A DNA stretch of 64,000 bases from Bacteroidaceae bacterium (GTDB lineage: Bacteria > Bacteroidota > Bacteroidia > Bacteroidales > Bacteroidaceae), in contig JAKSJD010000004.1 in NCBI GenBank assembly GCA_024398435.1, forward strand, positions 62,001 through 126,000, in the 5' to 3' direction. Below the pieces are notes generated by a model. That model was given only the letters and a program-made list of their open reading frames with translations, was not told the DNA's origin and did no database searches. This document shows, piece by piece, positions 52,695-62,212 of this stretch. The translations under genes were made by a program, and so were the position numbers. Within the stretch, counting starts at the first letter, position 1, and each line of letters opens with the position of its first letter.

Positions 52695-53699
52695 CTAAGA
52701 TTTCTTTACTCTGTTCACACCTACAGTGATGCGCGACATTTCCGAAATGGATTTTTGCACGAGTTCAGGATGCTCTTCAGCAAACTTGTCGATATGGCGG
52801 ATACGCTTGCTTTCGATAATTTCATCAATCGCGATGAGGATACCGGTTTCTTCCACATCGCCGAAGCCATAATTGATGGCAGTGCCAAACATCTTCATTG
52901 TAGGTGAGAGACTCATGTAGGCATTGACGAGAGGCGGAATGTTGAGTCCGCAGTTGCGCACTTCTCGGTTGAGCACGATATAGTCGTCCTTGAAGTTGTC
53001 GGCCTGGAAGAGTTGTTTGAATTCGGCAGTGTCGGTTTCCATTTCGAGCGGTTTGTCAGGAGTGATGAGTTGTTCCTTGTCGCCGAAGTGTTTTTTCAGG
53101 AAGTAGAGAATCATGTCGCGGCAGCGTCGGTTGTAGGATGGATACATAGTCATCTTGCCGAAGAAGTATTTGCAGTTAGGCATGATGACAGAGAGAGCTC
53201 CGAGTCCGTCCCAGAGGTTGTCGAGAGCGAATAGGCCCTTCGAGTCGTTGCGTGTAGCTTGGTATTCGAGAGTTACGAACGAGCGTCCGAGTTCTACGGT
53301 GTAAGGAAGATAGTTGTTGATGAAGTCGTCGGAGAAGTGGAACATGTGTGAAGTGGCGAGGATTGGTTGTCCTGCCTCGTTGTATTTCACTTCGGTTCCG
53401 AGCAGATATCTGTATCCGCCAATGATTTCCTCAGCATCGGGATTCCACACGATGAGTTGTTTGTACGGATTGTCGCAAGTGTCGAATTCGTCGAGGTCGA
53501 GAGCGAGGCCAGTTCCTCCTCCGGCTGCACGGAAAGCGATTTCTCTCAGTCGTCCGATTTCGCGTACGATATTTGGAGAGTCTTGCCAAGTGACTACGTA
53601 GATTTCATTGTGGCTACGATTGGTGAATCGCAGACGCTTGTCGTCGGTGAGTTCCGATTTGAGTACCTCACGAGGTATTGGAGCGATGATTTCTTCCAT
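52695..53699 (-). CDS. glsB: GNAT-fold N-acyltransferase, GlsB-like
   Basis: This 334-residue protein has the GNAT-like acyltransferase core used for making N-acyl amino acids (OlsB/GlsB group): IVREIGRLREIAFRAAGGGT, DEFDTCDNPYKQLIVWNP, IGGYRYLLG and VTLEYQATRNDSKGLFALDN. In Bacteroides thetaiotaomicron GlsB adds a 3-hydroxy fatty acid to glycine, the first step of glycine lipid synthesis. Here it follows directly the GlsA-like gene (adjacent stop and start), the same pairing. The substrate amino acid is inferred from the pairing and genus. Confidence 0.82.
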   Translation of the reverse strand: MEEIIAPIPREVLKSELTDDKRLRFTNRSHNEIYVVTWQDSPNIVREIGRLREIAFRAAGGGTGLALDLDEFDTCDNPYKQLIVWNPDAEEIIGGYRYLLGTEVKYNEAGQPILATSHMFHFSDDFINNYLPYTVELGRSFVTLEYQATRNDSKGLFALDNLWDGLGALSVIMPNCKYFFGKMTMYPSYNRRCRDMILYFLKKHFGDKEQLITPDKPLEMETDTAEFKQLFQADNFKDDYIVLNREVRNCGLNIPPLVNAYMSLSPTMKMFGTAINYGFGDVEETGILIAIDEIIESKRIRHIDKFAEEHPELVQKSISEMSRITVGVNRVKKS

Positions 53700-54533
53700 T
53701 TACAGTTCGTATACTTTATCCTTCACCCATTGAGCCCATTCGGTGGCCGATTTGCTTTTATCGAAAGTTTGCCAAGGGATAGGTTCGCCAAAGGTGACGG
53801 TGAATGATTTTCCTACATTTTTATACATTTCGTCTACGAGGAACAGCATTGCGATGTTTACCTTCAGGTTGAGGGCTTTGCACACGTTGGCTATTCTGTA
53901 GAATTTGTTTGAGTTCTGTCCTGAGAAGTGAACGGGGATGACGTCGCGTTGGTATTCCACGCTTTTGGCGATGAAAGTCTTTTTCCAAGGCAAGTCGCGT
54001 ATTTCGCCCTGTTGGCGGCGTGAACAGAGTCCGGCAGGGAACATGAGCACGTTGTTGTCGCTTTGGAAGGCAGTTTCTACCATTTTAGGGAAGTTTCGGC
54101 TTTGTCCTCCAGTTTTGTTGATAGGCACGCAGAGGGGAGCGAGTCCTTTGAGGTTCATGAGCACGTCGTTGACGAGATATTTTATCTTGCTGTCGTATTT
54201 ATGGCAGAGAATGCTTCCGAGTGCCACACCGTCGGCACCTCCGAGTGGGTGGTTGCTCACGATGGTGAAATACCGTCCGTCGGCATTGTCGGGCAGACGG
54301 TCGAGACCTTCCACCTTGAGGTTCATTTCGAGATATGCCACGCATTCGTCGAGGAAGTCCTGTCCGTATTTTCCGCTGGCACGTCCTGTGAGGTATGCGT
54401 TGACCTCGTCTTGATGAAGGATTTTCTTCAGCCAATTGACGACGAAACGAGGGAGATATTTGTATTTATCGCCCATTTTTCCTTTTACGATTGCTTCTAC
54501 GTCGACCTTGAACTCTGTCTCTTTTTGGCTCAT
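53700..54533 (-). CDS. glsA: 1-acyl-glycerol-3-phosphate acyltransferase-like protein, GlsA-like
   Basis: This 277-residue PlsC-type acyltransferase has the NH(x4)D motif as SNHPLGGADG (about residues 93-102), the VPINKTGGQSRNF block and FPAGLCSRRQQGEIRDLPWK. In Bacteroides GlsA O-acylates the N-acylglycine made by GlsB. It is upstream of glsB on the same strand and ends one base before it. Membrane association is expected. It could also act in ordinary phospholipid synthesis; the pairing favours the glycine lipid role. Confidence 0.82.
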   Translation of the reverse strand: MSQKETEFKVDVEAIVKGKMGDKYKYLPRFVVNWLKKILHQDEVNAYLTGRASGKYGQDFLDECVAYLEMNLKVEGLDRLPDNADGRYFTIVSNHPLGGADGVALGSILCHKYDSKIKYLVNDVLMNLKGLAPLCVPINKTGGQSRNFPKMVETAFQSDNNVLMFPAGLCSRRQQGEIRDLPWKKTFIAKSVEYQRDVIPVHFSGQNSNKFYRIANVCKALNLKVNIAMLFLVDEMYKNVGKSFTVTFGEPIPWQTFDKSKSATEWAQWVKDKVYEL

Positions 54534-54693
54534 GAATTAATGTACAGTTTACGATGTACGAAGTACAGGTAATTAATATAATGAGATAGATATCTCACGG
54601 CAAAGATACAAAAAATGTAGAATGTAGAATGAAGAATGCATAAATATTTTAATAAAAATGTTAATATTTTTCACAAAACCATCGATTGACCAT

Positions 54694-54722
54694 TTGCCAA
54701 AGGCAGAAAATTCGTATTTTTG
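54694..54722 (+). promoter_or_regulatory. Promoter of the hybrid sensor gene
   Basis: TTG at 54694-54696, an 18-base spacer and TATTTTTG at 54715-54722. It places the start at 54775, not at the earlier ATG at 54658. Confidence 0.6.
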
Positions 54723-54774
54723 CAGTCGAAACGAGAGATATACCTCAAACCTTTTTTTTGATAGATACGATAAT

Positions 54775-57700
54775 ATGACGAAAGTTGCTGGGCGATGCCC
54801 ATTCCTAAGATTCCTGATATTGGTAGCTTTTTCATTCCATGTATTTTCAGCTACTGCTCAGATGGCTCGCATGTACACCATCCAGCAAGGACTTACTACG
54901 AGCGACATTTCCGACATATATATCGATTCGAAAGGCATGGTGTTGCTTCCTGGCCTTGCATCTCTCGATTTGTTTGATGGAGTCAGTTTCCACCACGATT
55001 TCCATCAGGCATTTATGAAGCAAAAACTCGTAAATTCATTTTCCGGAGTGGTCGAACTGAGCGGCGACCGCTATTTGGTGAAGTCGAGTAATGGTTTGAT
55101 GCTTTTTGATGTGAGGAAGAATGATTTCCGCCATTTGCTTCTCGATGAGGCTGAGGATTCGGTGAAAGGCTATCCCATCACGTCGCTTGTGGAATATAGG
55201 CAGAAGGATTGTTTCATCGTTTCGGCCATGGGCGGCGGATTGTTTGCCATCGACCGCCATACAGCCAAGGTCAATGAAGCCCTTACCCATCGGTTGAAGT
55301 CGAAGGTGTCGAGCAAGTTGTGTGGCAATCTGTATGTAGATTCCGATGAGAATCTATGGATAAACACGTCCGACCGCAAGATGATTGCGTTCCACATGCC
55401 GACGATGAACCGACTGAAGCTGAACATTACGCCCGATGCCGAGCAAGTTATTACAGATGGGGTTGTGTCATCGATGATTCAGCAGCGCACCACGGGCAAT
55501 ATGTTGTTCACCACGGGTGAAGGCGTTGTGATATTCGACCGTTCCACGAAGACGTTGCGCATGAGCAATGGCAGTAAGGCCATTGCCAACATGCTGATAA
55601 ATCAAATATACGAAACCCACGAGGGCAAGTTGCTCGTAGGCACGGATGGTATGGGAGTTTGGCAGATGGGGGTCGATGAGATGTTCAGTCAGTATTCGTT
55701 TTCTGAGTTTCATCTCAATCTCAATCATGCCAAGGTCAGGGTGATGGCCGAGGATTCCGACGGCAATATGATAATGGTGATTTTCCAGAAGGGAATCATC
55801 GTCATTCCAGATAGGGCAGTCAGTTTCAATTCCATATTCCCCGAAAACGATATCTTCCAGTCGTCGTGTGTCACGTCGATGACGTCCACGTCGGATGGCC
55901 GCTATTGGATTGGTACCGATGGCCGAGGCGTTTATGTGTGTGAAGAGGGCAATCTCGATGCCGCCCATCCGGTAGAGATTGGTGAGAATGCCAAGTTGGT
56001 TCAGAGCATAGTGGTCGACAAATCCGAAGGCGTGTGGGTTGGTTCCTATGGAGGCGGAGTCAAACACTATGAGCAAGGTCGTTTCGTCACCCCTTTGTGG
56101 CTCTCCACTCTCAGCAGCGAACTGATTATGTCGATGGCCTATGATGCCAGGAACAATATATTATATATAGGAACGAATGGCAACGGAGTGTATGTGGCCG
56201 ATCTCGATTCTAAACAATTGTCGCCGCTCACCCTTTCGTTCGATATCAATCAATGGATCTCTAATCTCTATTTCGATTCCGAAGGCATTCTGTGGATAGC
56301 CACGATGTCGGGAATATTCTATTACGACCGCAATTCCTCCACTTTGGGCGACTCCCAGGGCGAGGTGAAGTTCGGCAATTCCGATATCATCATCACCCGC
56401 TGCATTGCCAAGATTGACGACATGTTGTATTTCGGCACCAACAAGGGATTAGTCGAATACAATCCCCGTTCGAAGCAGGGGCGATATGTGATTGAGGGCA
56501 AGGACGTGATGTCAGTCGTGGCCACAGCTTCCGACATTTGGTGTTCTACGTCGCAGAATATTATCAGCATCAACAAGTCGACGGGCAATGTCCATCAATA
56601 TTCGTCGATTGGCAGTTTCTTCGTGGGCGAGTTCCATCGTTCCTCATTCATGGCCCACGGTGGCCGCATCTATTTCGGTGGCGACAATGGCATCATCAGT
56701 TTCGTTCCGTCGCATATTGTGCAAGGCAAGCCACTCCGACATCCGATATTGCTTTCTTCGCTCAAGGTCAACGGTTCACCGATTGAATTCCACGAAGGTG
56801 CGTCCGACAACTTCACCGAATCCTACATTTCATCGGCCAAGTGTCTCAAGTTGCCTCATTCGCAGAATTCTTTCGGTCTTGAATTCTATGTTCCGGTTCT
56901 TTCCTCGTTTGAGCAAATCCACTATCAGTATATGCTCGAAGGCTATGAAGACACATGGCACGATGCCACTTCGGAGCAGCGCGAACTCCACTATTCGAGT
57001 TTGCCTTCAGGCCACTACAACCTCATCATCCGCGCCTTCTACGAATCAGATAAGGACCACTATAAGGAGCGCATTCTCGAGGTCGAGGTAGGCTATCCGT
57101 GGTATGCCACTCCATGGGCCCGACTGCTCTATCTCCTCCTTGCCATTGTAGGTGTGGTTGCAGCCTATCGTTTCCATTGCGAGCAGCAGAAGCAGAAGCG
57201 CCTGCTCAATCAGGCAAAGCAAGCCGAGCAACTGAAGGAAGCCAAGTTGCACCTCTTTACCAGCATCACCCACGAACTCCGTTCGCCTCTCACGATGATC
57301 ATCTCGCCGCTCAATCAGCTCATGTCCACCACCGACAACCCCGAAACCGCCAGTCTCTATAAGGTCATGCGGCGCAATTGCGACAAGCTCTTGGGCATCG
57401 TGAAGCAGATGACCGACATCCGTAAAATCGACAACGGCCAGTTCCATCTCCATTTCTCCGAAGTCAATTTCATCGACTATGCCGACGAGATATTCTCCTC
57501 CTTTGCAGCCATTCAGGCCGTGAAGCAGATATCGTTCACCGTGGAGCATGCCAGCCAAAACATCATGCTCTGGATTGACACCGTCCATTTCGAGAAGATT
57601 CTTACCAATATCCTCTCCAATGCCTTCAAGTTCACGCCCGAAGGCGGAAAAATCTTCGTACGCACTTGCTACATCATCCGCAACAGCAACGACTGGCTCG

Positions 57701-58851
57701 AAATCCGTATCTACAACAGCGGTTCCCACATCGACGGCAACGACCTTCCACACATCTTCGAGCGATTCTATCAGGGCAGTCAGGCGGGAGCCACCGTCGG
57801 TTCGGGCATCGGCCTCAATCTCGCCTCCGAACTTGTCAACCTCCACCACGGCACCATCTCCTGCCACAATATCGACCCCGATGGCGTAGAGTTTGTTCTC
57901 CAGTTCCCAATCGGCAGCAAGCATCTCTCCGAGGAGGAAGTGCTTCCACGCCCAGTGGACGAAACGGCACCGACTGAGTCGTCACAGTTGGCCGAGTTGA
58001 CCGAGATAGCCACAATCGAGCAACAGAATGCCAATACTTCCGAAAACCGGCAGAAGAAGACCATCCTCATCGTCGACGACGACAAGTCGCTCTGCCTTTT
58101 CATCCGCGAACAGATGGCTGACGACTACAACATACTCCTTGCCCATAGTGGCAATGCCGCATGGCAGACAGTGCTCACCTCCCGTCCCGATGCCGTTGTC
58201 ACGGATATCCGAATGCCCGATGGCGACGGACTCCAACTCTGCCAGCGCATCAAGCACAATCCAGAAACCGACAATATTCCTATCATCATGCTCACGAGCG
58301 AAAATGGCGACCGAGCACAAATCAACAGTCTCAATCTTCAGGTCGACCATTTCCTCAGCAAGCCATTCAACATGCTCGTACTGAAAGGAGTTGTAGCACA
58401 GGCAATCCGAGTGCGCGAGCAGATGCTTGGCCGCATACGCCGAGCCGAAATCGACTACGACTACAGCCGCGTCACAGTCGACAGTGCCGATGAGCAACTC
58501 TATGCCCGCATCAATTCTGCCCTCCGCGACCATATCGACGATTCGTCGTTCGGTGTGAACGAACTGGCCACCGAAGTAGGCATCAGCCGAGTGCATCTCA
58601 ATCGCAAACTCAAGGAGCAGTATGGCATCACGCCAAATCTCTTCATCCGTTCGTTCCGAATGAAGCAAGCCGCCTATCTCCTTGCGGGAGGCAAAGCCAG
58701 CATATCCGAAGTAGCCGACCGAGTGGGCTATTCGTCGCATTCACATTTCAGCAACACGTTCCACGACTATTTCGGAATGACACCAAAGGAATTCGTTGCC
58801 ACCTATTCCGACAATCTCGACGACGAATCCCTTCAGAAGCTTCTGCAATAG
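54775..58851 (+). CDS. Hybrid two-component system sensor/regulator (HTCS)
   Basis: This 1358-residue protein is a full Bacteroidota one-protein sensor-regulator. In order: a signal anchor (about 9-31); a periplasmic two-component propeller domain to about 700 (repeats such as DGRYWIGTDGRGVYV, EGILWIATMSGIFYY); a Y_Y_Y domain to about 775; a membrane helix (about 780-800); a histidine kinase with FTSITHELRSPLTM (His about 833) and ATPase IGLNLASELVNLHHG; a receiver domain (VDDDKSLCLF; phospho-Asp about 1144 in TDIRMPDGDG); and an AraC-type DNA-binding domain at about 1255-1345. Such proteins sense a sugar fragment and turn on nearby genes. Here the facing genes are a beta-barrel protein and two GLPGLI proteins, not a SusCD pair, so its regulon is unclear. 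Confidence 0.93.
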   Translation: MTKVAGRCPFLRFLILVAFSFHVFSATAQMARMYTIQQGLTTSDISDIYIDSKGMVLLPGLASLDLFDGVSFHHDFHQAFMKQKLVNSFSGVVELSGDRYLVKSSNGLMLFDVRKNDFRHLLLDEAEDSVKGYPITSLVEYRQKDCFIVSAMGGGLFAIDRHTAKVNEALTHRLKSKVSSKLCGNLYVDSDENLWINTSDRKMIAFHMPTMNRLKLNITPDAEQVITDGVVSSMIQQRTTGNMLFTTGEGVVIFDRSTKTLRMSNGSKAIANMLINQIYETHEGKLLVGTDGMGVWQMGVDEMFSQYSFSEFHLNLNHAKVRVMAEDSDGNMIMVIFQKGIIVIPDRAVSFNSIFPENDIFQSSCVTSMTSTSDGRYWIGTDGRGVYVCEEGNLDAAHPVEIGENAKLVQSIVVDKSEGVWVGSYGGGVKHYEQGRFVTPLWLSTLSSELIMSMAYDARNNILYIGTNGNGVYVADLDSKQLSPLTLSFDINQWISNLYFDSEGILWIATMSGIFYYDRNSSTLGDSQGEVKFGNSDIIITRCIAKIDDMLYFGTNKGLVEYNPRSKQGRYVIEGKDVMSVVATASDIWCSTSQNIISINKSTGNVHQYSSIGSFFVGEFHRSSFMAHGGRIYFGGDNGIISFVPSHIVQGKPLRHPILLSSLKVNGSPIEFHEGASDNFTESYISSAKCLKLPHSQNSFGLEFYVPVLSSFEQIHYQYMLEGYEDTWHDATSEQRELHYSSLPSGHYNLIIRAFYESDKDHYKERILEVEVGYPWYATPWARLLYLLLAIVGVVAAYRFHCEQQKQKRLLNQAKQAEQLKEAKLHLFTSITHELRSPLTMIISPLNQLMSTTDNPETASLYKVMRRNCDKLLGIVKQMTDIRKIDNGQFHLHFSEVNFIDYADEIFSSFAAIQAVKQISFTVEHASQNIMLWIDTVHFEKILTNILSNAFKFTPEGGKIFVRTCYIIRNSNDWLEIRIYNSGSHIDGNDLPHIFERFYQGSQAGATVGSGIGLNLASELVNLHHGTISCHNIDPDGVEFVLQFPIGSKHLSEEEVLPRPVDETAPTESSQLAELTEIATIEQQNANTSENRQKKTILIVDDDKSLCLFIREQMADDYNILLAHSGNAAWQTVLTSRPDAVVTDIRMPDGDGLQLCQRIKHNPETDNIPIIMLTSENGDRAQINSLNLQVDHFLSKPFNMLVLKGVVAQAIRVREQMLGRIRRAEIDYDYSRVTVDSADEQLYARINSALRDHIDDSSFGVNELATEVGISRVHLNRKLKEQYGITPNLFIRSFRMKQAAYLLAGGKASISEVADRVGYSSHSHFSNTFHDYFGMTPKEFVATYSDNLDDESLQKLLQ

Positions 58852-58904
58852 CAGTGCAACTCGTTACAGTAAAATCTTATTTTCTCAAAAACTATTTTTT
58901 TCTA

Positions 58905-58942
58905 AAAAAGCATCGCACCGAACTTCACAGTTCAGTGCGATG
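58905..58942 (-). terminator. Strong terminator hairpin between HTCS and the outer-membrane gene
   Basis: CATCGCACCGAACT (58911-58924) and AGTTCAGTGCGATG (58929-58942) form a 14-base stem with one mismatch and a 4-base loop. On the minus strand GCTTTTTTAG follows, giving an intrinsic terminator for the gene at 59048-61855. It may work in both directions. Confidence 0.7.
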
Positions 58943-58991
58943 TTGCAATTGCTTTGTTTAACTTATTACATTATACATTATACATTATGTT

Positions 58992-59015
58992 GTTTAACTT
59001 ATTAATCTATTCCAA
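58992..59015 (-). repeat. 24-base repeat copy 1 (downstream of barrel gene)
   Basis: GTTTAACTTATTAATCTATT plus CCAA is identical to 62189-62212, which covers the stop codon of the GLPGLI gene there. Confidence 0.75.
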
Positions 59016-59020
59016 TCATT

Positions 59021-59045
59021 CCCCCTTGGGGGAACGGGAAGGGGG
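59021..59045. other. G/C-rich palindromic stretch
   Basis: CCCCCTTGGGGG is a perfect palindrome, followed by AACGGGAAGGGGG. A similar CCCCCCTTGGGGGG ends the window (from 63987) and GGGGGCTTGGGGG lies at about 61898. These G runs stand out from the AT-rich surroundings. Confidence 0.6.
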
Positions 59046-59047
59046 CT

Positions 59048-61855
59048 CTACTTCTTCTTTGGATTCTTGTTCCAATGATATACGAGGTGGGCCATCACAT
59101 AGTGAGGGAGTGAACGGTACCATGTCTCGGTGCGTCCTTGGGCATTGACTTCGTACTGGGTGGAAGAGAGGTTGTGGAAGATGTCGAATGCTTCGATGCT
59201 TGCGATGAGTTTTCCCTTGAAGAGAGGCTTCGAGAGTGATGCATTGACCACGAAGTCGTCGGTATTGAGGGCAGATGAACCATATCCTCGGCGACTGTAC
59301 ATGTTGGCATCGGCAGAGAGTGTGAGGTTGATGCCAGGGAAGGTATAGCGTCCGGAGAGTCCGTATTGGTAGTTGAACACGTTGAGAGTCTCGAAGTCCT
59401 GCATCTTTCCCTCTGAGTGTCGCCAACTGATGTCGCCTGATGCACGTAGGTTCAATTTGTCCTTGTTGTACTGTATGTATGCTCCGTCGTGGAGAGTCAG
59501 TGTGTTCACCTTATTCAGATGACTTTCTGTTTCGCCCGCCAGCATTGCATGGTCGACGGAATGGTGGAAGTTGGCATCGCCATTTGTCTGAACTGTCCAG
59601 TAGCGCTTTTCGTCGAGAGCGCGGGAGAAGTCGGCTTTTGCTGTGGCTGTGTAGTTGCCTTTCACATTCTCTGGGCGATATGTATAGACACCTGTTTCGG
59701 GATTGTACATCACCGACTGGGCTGTGGCACGATGGAGATAGCGTAATGAGGTTCCGATGTGGAACTGCTTTTGGTTTGTGCCACGATACCAATAATCGGC
59801 ATTGACATTCGTAGTTTCGTTGCCTTTCAAGTTTGGATTACCAAGTTTCACTACCAGTGGCTGACTGTCGTCGCTGTAGGATATGCGATCATAGAGTGAT
59901 GGTGCAGACACAGTATGACTGGCTCCAAAATTGATTTCTTGCTTTCTATTGTTTGTTGGGAAAAGGGTTATATTTAATGTTGGTTCAAACATCAAGGTTG
60001 TTTTTGTTGCGAGTGTATCAAGCATACCGCGTTGATAGTCGAGCGATTGATGGTCGGTAATAACTGCAAGTTCGAAATCCCATGGAAGATAATCCATTGG
60101 GATAGGTAAATTGGCTTGCTCGGGAGTAAGTACTTTTTGTTGCCCTATGAAGAAGATGGTGATTGCCTTCTGCTGCTTATGTCGACTGTCATACGAGTTG
60201 CTAAGGTCTGTGATGGCAAGGAGTGCGTCACGCTGTGAAGGCAACAGGAGTGTGTCGGGATGGTAGAGCCAATCGTGTGTGCGTTCGTCATTAACGTCAA
60301 GTTGTTCCTCAATGCGATACCACATATTATGCTTGTCAAACCAGCCAAGCGTCAGCCAAGTCCATGCATTGGTGTATTTTTTCCTGTAGTCGTTCACATT
60401 GTGCTGTGGGGTCGCAAAAGGTTTGTCGAAATCATAGCGCTTCATCTGTTCGTTATCATTCTTTCCGTGTTTGAGGTCGAACATATAGTTGAAATATGAC
60501 CTTGTATCAAAGACAGCCGATTTCGCTCCCATATTAAGACCAAGTGTTCCCGACCAATGTGTGTGGAACTCCCAATCGCTGCCGTGACTCATGCCTATAT
60601 TGCGAATGCGGTTGGTGAGTGTGTCGTTGAATTGCTCAGACAAAAGGCTTGAGTTACCGGAATGTTTGCTGCGGTTATAGTCGAAGTCGATGCTGAGGAA
60701 GTATGGCTTTAGGAACTTGAAGTTGTTGTGTAAGGACAGTTTGCTTGTCTTGTTCATGGCTGAGGATGCTGACAGTGTGAGTGGTGTGACTCCGTTCAGG
60801 AAGAGTTCGCTGCGCTTGCGCATTTCGCTCTTGTCCTTGCTCCATGTATAATCAGCATTAAGGTTTTCTTCGTATTTCTCGTTTGGCGAACGGAAACTGA
60901 ACTCGCCTGCCACGCTTCGAGTGGTGAGCATTGACTGAGGCATGGTGGCTGGTGTCCACTGGTTCTGCTTTCCGATGTGGCGACTCTCGTTCACATTATT
61001 TGTATTGGCTAACAATGTAAATCGGTAAGGATCGGCAAATCCGAGTATGAATCCGCGGCCGAGGTAGCGTCGCTCAGTGCCGCCGGCAAGCTCTATATTT
61101 GAAATGATGCCTTTGTTGTACTCTTGCTTCAAGTTTACATCCATCACATAGCTGCGAGGATCGACATCGAAGCCGAGAGCCTTGCTGCGGTCGCTCTGCT
61201 TCTCATATACTTTCAAAGTCTTGACGGTGTAGTAAGGCAGGTTTTCGAGCAAGACCTTAGAATTGCCGCGGAAGAATGAGCGCGAACTGAGCAGGAGCTC
61301 ATCTACCTTTCGACCGTTGACGAATATCTCGCCATTCTCGTTCAGATTCACGCCAGGCAACTGACGGACAAGGTCGTCGAGCATGGAACCATCTGGCAAC
61401 TGGAATGCATCGGCATTATACACGATGGTGTCGCCATTGTAGAACATCTTCACCTTCGTAGCTGTGACCGCCACTTCCTGAATGTTGACATTGCGCATCT
61501 TGCGCATTGCAAGGTCGCCTGCATGGAATGGCACGCCCTTTATGTTAGGCGACTTGATGGTCAGCCATGCATCGTCGTAACCGTCTAATGTGGCATGGAG
61601 CAAGTAGGTTTTGCCAATTTCTACGGAAATGGAGAACATGGTCATATCCACCTCTCCCGTACTGGCTTTCTTTAGTGTTGCTACTTCCACATTTCGAATG
61701 AATGTGCTGTCTTCTGTAAGGAGCGACAGTTTTACATCGGGCAGTGGAGTTTTCAAAAATGCATCATAAATGTCACCAGAGACATTGTTCGTGTCTTGTG
61801 CCATTGCTGAGAATGTCATCAGCAAAGCAGCGAATAATAAAGAAATCCTTTTCAT
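59048..61855 (-). CDS. Outer-membrane beta-barrel protein with carboxypeptidase-like and plug domains
   Basis: This 935-residue protein has a signal peptide (MKRISLLFAALLMTFSAMAQ), a carboxypeptidase-like beta-sandwich (SGDIYDAFLKTPLPDVKLSL), a plug-like domain (VNIQEVAVTATKVK, LDDLVRQLPGVNLNENGEIF) and a long beta barrel of the OMP_b-brl_3 type ending MAHLVYHWNKNP. It resembles TonB-dependent receptors but I see no clear TonB box. Such genes often lie next to GLPGLI genes, as here. Signal sequence and upstream bases closely match those of the next two genes. Confidence 0.85.
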   Translation of the reverse strand: MKRISLLFAALLMTFSAMAQDTNNVSGDIYDAFLKTPLPDVKLSLLTEDSTFIRNVEVATLKKASTGEVDMTMFSISVEIGKTYLLHATLDGYDDAWLTIKSPNIKGVPFHAGDLAMRKMRNVNIQEVAVTATKVKMFYNGDTIVYNADAFQLPDGSMLDDLVRQLPGVNLNENGEIFVNGRKVDELLLSSRSFFRGNSKVLLENLPYYTVKTLKVYEKQSDRSKALGFDVDPRSYVMDVNLKQEYNKGIISNIELAGGTERRYLGRGFILGFADPYRFTLLANTNNVNESRHIGKQNQWTPATMPQSMLTTRSVAGEFSFRSPNEKYEENLNADYTWSKDKSEMRKRSELFLNGVTPLTLSASSAMNKTSKLSLHNNFKFLKPYFLSIDFDYNRSKHSGNSSLLSEQFNDTLTNRIRNIGMSHGSDWEFHTHWSGTLGLNMGAKSAVFDTRSYFNYMFDLKHGKNDNEQMKRYDFDKPFATPQHNVNDYRKKYTNAWTWLTLGWFDKHNMWYRIEEQLDVNDERTHDWLYHPDTLLLPSQRDALLAITDLSNSYDSRHKQQKAITIFFIGQQKVLTPEQANLPIPMDYLPWDFELAVITDHQSLDYQRGMLDTLATKTTLMFEPTLNITLFPTNNRKQEINFGASHTVSAPSLYDRISYSDDSQPLVVKLGNPNLKGNETTNVNADYWYRGTNQKQFHIGTSLRYLHRATAQSVMYNPETGVYTYRPENVKGNYTATAKADFSRALDEKRYWTVQTNGDANFHHSVDHAMLAGETESHLNKVNTLTLHDGAYIQYNKDKLNLRASGDISWRHSEGKMQDFETLNVFNYQYGLSGRYTFPGINLTLSADANMYSRRGYGSSALNTDDFVVNASLSKPLFKGKLIASIEAFDIFHNLSSTQYEVNAQGRTETWYRSLPHYVMAHLVYHWNKNPKKK

Positions 61856-62203
61856 ATAATTTGATTATTTGATTATTTGGCCATTTGATTATTTGAAGGG
61901 GGCTTGGGGGCTTTATTTTTTCGCTGGCAAATTTACTGCAATACATTCATTCGGGCATCATGTTTTAGTTTGCAAAACTTCGCAAAACAAGAATTGCAAA
62001 ATATATGACTTTGCAAAAGTTTGCAACTCCCGATAAAATCTACAATTTAGGTAGTGATATACTTAATGGCACTACAGTCTTTCTTCTCTCCGCTTTATCG
62101 ACTTGTCACTTGGTTTATCCAAGAATTATCGATTTGAGCTAATCGCTTTGCGTTTCCATTGTAAGATGTGATTACCTTCTTTTATGTAGTTTAACTTATT
62201 AAT
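61856..62203. other. Intergenic region with TTTGATTATT repeats
   Basis: The 348-base gap between the barrel gene and the first GLPGLI gene holds four TTTGATTA-type units (61860-61895), a G-rich stretch (GGGGGCTTGGGGG) and AT-rich DNA with repeats of GCAAA. No gene is seen. Confidence 0.5.
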
Positions 62204-62212
62204 CTATTCCAA
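62189..62212 (-). repeat. 24-base repeat copy 2 (across a GLPGLI stop codon)
   Basis: This is the exact copy of 58992-59015. Here the right part encodes the last residues (LE and stop) of the GLPGLI gene. Confidence 0.75.

Noticed and set aside
52667-52695. Hairpin before the glsB stop as a terminator
   Set aside because: No T run follows on either strand at the right place and it touches the stop codon.
57046-57924. A 292-residue open frame antisense to the HTCS kinase region
   Set aside because: It covers well-conserved kinase motifs on the other strand and has Val/Glu-rich low-information sequence.
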